64,000 nt of DNA from Streptomyces sp. 1222.5 (GTDB lineage: Bacteria; Actinomycetota; Actinomycetes; Streptomycetales; Streptomycetaceae), in assembly GCF_900105245.1 (NCBI RefSeq), contig NZ_FNSZ01000001.1, positions 7,624,001-7,688,000 of the forward strand, written 5' to 3'. A model generated the notes under the pieces. It was not told where the DNA came from, searched no databases, and saw only the letters and a list, made by a program, of their open reading frames with translations. Positions 61,534 to 64,000 of this stretch are shown piece by piece (positions within the stretch are counted from its first letter, which is position 1; every line of letters starts with the position of its first letter). The position numbers and the translations under genes were made by a program.

Positions 61534-62298
61534 ATGACAGCAGGAGTCACCATCCGTACCGTCCACAACGTCACCGGGTTCGCGGCCGTGTCCGACTACT
61601 TCAGCGACGTCTGGCAGACCCCCCGCACCGCCCCGCCCTATCCGGCCGAGGTTCTGCACAGCCTGGTGCATGCCGGGGGTGCCGTGCACGCGGCCTACGA
61701 CGGCCCGCGCCTCGCCGGGGCGTCCGTGGCCGTGCTCGGTCCCGAGCGCAGCACGTACTCGCTGGTCGCCGCCGCCGACCGGGGGCTCGGACGGCAGGTG
61801 AAACAGGCCCAGCGGGACTGGGCGGCCGGGCTCGGCGCCCACACCATGCGCTGGACGTTCGACCCGCTGGTCGGCCGCAACGCCCGCTTCAACCTGGTCA
61901 AGCTGGGTGCCGTCGGCACGGAATACCTGGTCGACTTCTACGGCCCCATGGCTGACGGCGTGAACGACGGCGACGAGAGCGACCGGCTGACGGTGACCTG
62001 GGACCTGACCGCGCCGAGCGAGCCGTCCGAGCCGTCCGGCGTCGACAGCCACGGGCCCGTCGTCCGCATGGCTCCGGACGGCGGCCCGCTCGCCCGCCGG
62101 GACCCGGACGGCCGGCACCTGTGGTGCCGCGTCCCCGACGACGTCGTCAAGCTGCGCGCCGCGGAGCCCGCCCTGGCGCTGCGCTGGCGGTACGCCGTGC
62201 GCGAGGTGTTCCTCGATGCCTTCCAGGAGGGATTCCGGGCCACCGGGATGTCCCGCGACGGCTGGTACACGCTCTCGCACGAGGAGGCCGCGGCGTGA
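61534..62298 (+). CDS. GNAT-superfamily acyltransferase (COG3375-like), candidate D-amino-acid N-succinyltransferase
   Basis: 254-aa protein, larger than typical GNATs (150-200 aa) and of the COG3375 type found beside enolase-superfamily N-succinylamino-acid racemases. It begins TIRTVHNVTGFAAVSDYFSDVW, then GASVAVLGPERSTYSLVAAADRG, LGRQVKQAQRDWAAGLGAHTMRWTFDPLVGRNARFNLVKLGA. No obvious Q/RxxGxG/A loop, as in this subfamily. In the Geobacillus pathway the equivalent enzyme N-succinylates D-amino acids. GTGA overlap couples it to the racemase gene. The role is inferred from neighbours. Confidence 0.82.
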   Translation: MTAGVTIRTVHNVTGFAAVSDYFSDVWQTPRTAPPYPAEVLHSLVHAGGAVHAAYDGPRLAGASVAVLGPERSTYSLVAAADRGLGRQVKQAQRDWAAGLGAHTMRWTFDPLVGRNARFNLVKLGAVGTEYLVDFYGPMADGVNDGDESDRLTVTWDLTAPSEPSEPSGVDSHGPVVRMAPDGGPLARRDPDGRHLWCRVPDDVVKLRAAEPALALRWRYAVREVFLDAFQEGFRATGMSRDGWYTLSHEEAAA

Positions 62299-63404
62299 AG
62301 CTCGAACGCGTCGACATCGTGCACGTCGCGATCCCGCTCGTGACCCCCTTCCGCACCTCCTTCGGCACGATGACCACGAAGGACACCTTCCTGCTGCACG
62401 TCGTCACCGACGAGGCGGAGGGCTGGTCGGAGTTCGCCGCCGACCCGGAGCCGCTGTACTGCTCGGAGTTCGTCGCCGGAGCCGAGATCGTGCTGCGCGA
62501 CTTCCTGCTCCCCCGGGCGGCCGCCCTGCCGCACCTCACCACGGTCGCACTGGCCCCGGCGCTGGCGAAGGTCAAGGGGCACGAGCTGGCGAAGGCGGCC
62601 CTGGAGACGGCGGTACTCGACGCCGAGCTGCGGGGCTACGGCATGCCGCTCGCCACCTACTTGGGCGCCGTACGGGACCGAGTGCCCGCCGGAGTCTCCG
62701 TCGGCATCAAGAACTCCGTTGCCGAGCTGCTGGACGACGTCGAGCGCTACCTCGCCGAGGGCTACGTCCGCATCAAGCTGAAGATCGAGCCGGGCTGGGA
62801 CGTCGAGCCCGTCCGCGCGGTCCGCGAGCGCTTCGGCGGCGCGCTGCCCCTGCAGGTCGACGCGAACACGGCCTACACCCTCGCGGACGTGGAGCATTTG
62901 CGGCGGCTCGACGAGTACGGGCTGCTGCTGATCGAGGAGCCGCTGGAGGAGAACAACCTGCACGCCCACGCCCAGCTGCAGAAGCGGCTGCGCACCCCGG
63001 TCTGCCTGGACGAGTCCCTGCACCACGCACGGGACACCGCCGCCGCGATCGCCATGGACGCCTGCCGGGTGGTCAACGTCAAGCCGGCCCGGGTCGGCGG
63101 CTACCTGGAGGCCCGCCGCGTCCACGACGTGGCGCAGGCGCACGGGGTGCCGGTGTGGTGCGGCGGCATGCTGGAGACGGGCATCGGCCGCGCTCCCAAC
63201 CTCGCCCTGGCCGCCCTGCCCGGATTCACCCTCCCCGGCGACACCTCCGCCTCCTCTCGCTACTTCGCCGAGGACATCACCGAGCCGTTCGTCCTCGACG
63301 GCGGCCATCTCCCGGTCCCGGACACCCCCGGCATAGGCGTGGAGCCGCTGCCCGGGGCCCTGCGCCGGTTCACCAGGGAGCGGCGGCCCCTGTACCCGGC
63401 ATGA
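62295..63404 (+). CDS. N-acylamino acid (N-succinylamino acid) racemase, enolase superfamily
   Basis: 369-aa muconate-lactonising-subgroup enzyme related to o-succinylbenzoate synthase. The N-terminal cap has VAIPLVTPFRTSFGTMTTKDTFLLHV. The first catalytic Lys is in YVRIKLKIEPGWD. Metal ligands are in PLQVDANTAY, LIEEPLEE and CLDESL. The second catalytic Lys is in VVNVKPARVGGYLEA, and GGMLETGIGRAPN closes the active site. All ligands are intact. It interconverts N-acyl-D and L-amino acids; menaquinone genes are not adjacent, so NSAR/NAAAR activity is favoured over MenC. Start GTG overlaps the GNAT stop. Confidence 0.92.
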   Translation: MKLERVDIVHVAIPLVTPFRTSFGTMTTKDTFLLHVVTDEAEGWSEFAADPEPLYCSEFVAGAEIVLRDFLLPRAAALPHLTTVALAPALAKVKGHELAKAALETAVLDAELRGYGMPLATYLGAVRDRVPAGVSVGIKNSVAELLDDVERYLAEGYVRIKLKIEPGWDVEPVRAVRERFGGALPLQVDANTAYTLADVEHLRRLDEYGLLLIEEPLEENNLHAHAQLQKRLRTPVCLDESLHHARDTAAAIAMDACRVVNVKPARVGGYLEARRVHDVAQAHGVPVWCGGMLETGIGRAPNLALAALPGFTLPGDTSASSRYFAEDITEPFVLDGGHLPVPDTPGIGVEPLPGALRRFTRERRPLYPA

Positions 63405-63479
63405 GGCGATGCCCAGGCGGCCGGTCAGATCGATCCCGTGCTCTCGCGTCTCACAGTTCCCAGGCCGTCGCCGTCTGCG

Positions 63480-63770
63480 CCGTGCCCGTCGCGGCCGTGA
63501 TCGCCGTCCTCAGTCACCTGGATGGCCATGTGGCATGGGAGTCACGCCGTCCCCCTGCCGTGACGTCCGACGAGAGCCCGATGGCACTCGCCCGGCTCGT
63601 GCGTGAGTTCCACGACCCGACGGCCGGAGACCAGGAGTGCGTGTGTCACAAGGATCCGTCGCCCCGGCACACCGCCTGTCAGTCATGCCGTGCTCCGACC
63701 AGCGGCGTTCATCGACTGGGACCTTTCTGCGCGGGGCGCGCGTATCCACGACAGCGCTCATGTCTGCCCG
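63480..63770 (+). pseudogene. Aminoglycoside phosphotransferase/choline kinase-family remnant
   Basis: From 63506 one frame reads VLSHLDGHVAWESRRPPAV, TSDESPMALARLVREFHD, PTAGDQECVCHKDPSP, then shifts. From 63705 another frame reads AFIDWDLSARGARIHDSAH. Together they match the C-terminal lobe of APH-type kinases. The catalytic loop HxDxxxxN is present only as HKDPSPRH (Asn replaced by His), and the IDWD metal site is in the shifted frame. It is inactive and lacks its N-terminal lobe. Confidence 0.7.
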
Positions 63771-63859
63771 CGCCCTCCATCACCGGACCTGTCGGGGCGG
63801 GCCCCGGCCGTCGCACCACCGCGGCAAGTGCACCCCGGGGCCGGGAGCCGGGCGTTCAC

Positions 63860-64000
63860 GGACGTCGCCGGAAGACCTGTGGGCGTTGTTCCGGCAGGTG
63901 GTGTTGCCGGCGCCGGTTCGCCCGCAGGGTGGAGGGCACCGTCGGCGAGGGGACCGCGAGGTGCCGGCCGCCATCACCTTGGCCACCTCCGCCTGCACCT
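63860..64000 (+). mobile_element. IS5-like transposase remnant, runs off the window edge
   Basis: The plus-strand frame through 63901 reads EDLWALFRQVV, LPAPVRPQGGGHRRR and AAITLATSACT, closely resembling the N-terminus of IS5-group transposases (DLWxLI then RPQGGG and AAIxxxLTSGCxW). No in-frame start codon with a ribosome binding site was found, so it is probably decayed. The rest lies beyond the window. Confidence 0.6.

Noticed and set aside
62295..63404. Racemase gene as menC (o-succinylbenzoate synthase) of menaquinone synthesis
   Set aside because: No men genes in the neighbourhood; adjacency to GNAT, M20 deacylase and amino acid permease favours N-acylamino-acid racemase, although the families cannot be separated by motif alone.

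Overview
This window is GC-rich DNA with strong G/C third-position bias, frequent GTG starts, many ATGA/GTGA stop-start overlaps, and typical streptomycete families (DUF3040, DUF6479-like, PadR, MarR, HutC-type GntR, SpoIIE-PP2C with PAS/GAF, STAS-ANTAR, PucR, secreted chitosanase). I read it as a chromosomal, accessory-leaning segment of a Streptomyces or close relative. I saw no rRNA, tRNA or CRISPR array.

Layout. 1-5,000: membrane glycosyltransferase end, D,D-carboxypeptidase, a short Rho-like ATPase and a cytochrome P450. 5,000-17,200: small regulator/target pairs (PadR with a SnoaL-like protein, a HutC-type regulator with a DasR-like operator, MarR with a membrane transporter), a class C beta-lactamase-fold hydrolase, a broken acetyl-xylan-esterase-like gene, and a sulfite-oxidase-like/flavin-reductase pair. 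17,299-21,215: a three-gene MoxR ATPase / VWA-metallopeptidase / unknown-protein cassette. 21,500-32,000: HemK-like methyltransferase, SpoIIE phosphatase, secreted proteins, FadH with its own PadR and a perfect operator palindrome, FnIII lipoprotein, GH75 chitosanase. 32,230-34,325: dihydroxyacetone kinase operon dhaKLM. 34,600-35,700: DUF3040 protein and hemerythrin, separated by a strong bidirectional hairpin.

36,296-47,128 is one long, tightly overlapped operon: a UDP-glucuronate-decarboxylase-like SDR, a NodU/CmcH-type carbamoyltransferase, GT2, GmhB, GT9, two GT4 enzymes, GmhA, HldE and a second GT9. It encodes most of an ADP-heptose pathway plus two heptosyltransferase-like enzymes in an organism that should have no LPS, so it probably makes a carbamoylated, heptose-containing glycoconjugate. 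47,253-50,065: two copies of a 175-bp sequence in inverted orientation, with no substitutions between them, flank a STAS gene and a STAS-ANTAR-GAF gene.

50,100-57,100: RpiB-like isomerase, DUF6479-like protein, Cys-rich copper-binding-type protein, acyl-CoA dehydrogenase behind a KstR-type palindrome, a FUSC-family gene broken by a single-base frameshift, then a scrap-yard of truncated genes (formaldehyde-dehydrogenase tail, DUF721-SLOG chimera, PIN-like remnant). 57,390-63,404: APC permease, M20 deacylase, PucR regulator, large GNAT and an enolase-superfamily N-acylamino-acid racemase. This combination matches the N-succinylation / racemisation / desuccinylation route that converts D- to L-amino acids. 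The right edge holds an aminoglycoside-phosphotransferase pseudogene and the start of an IS5-like transposase remnant.
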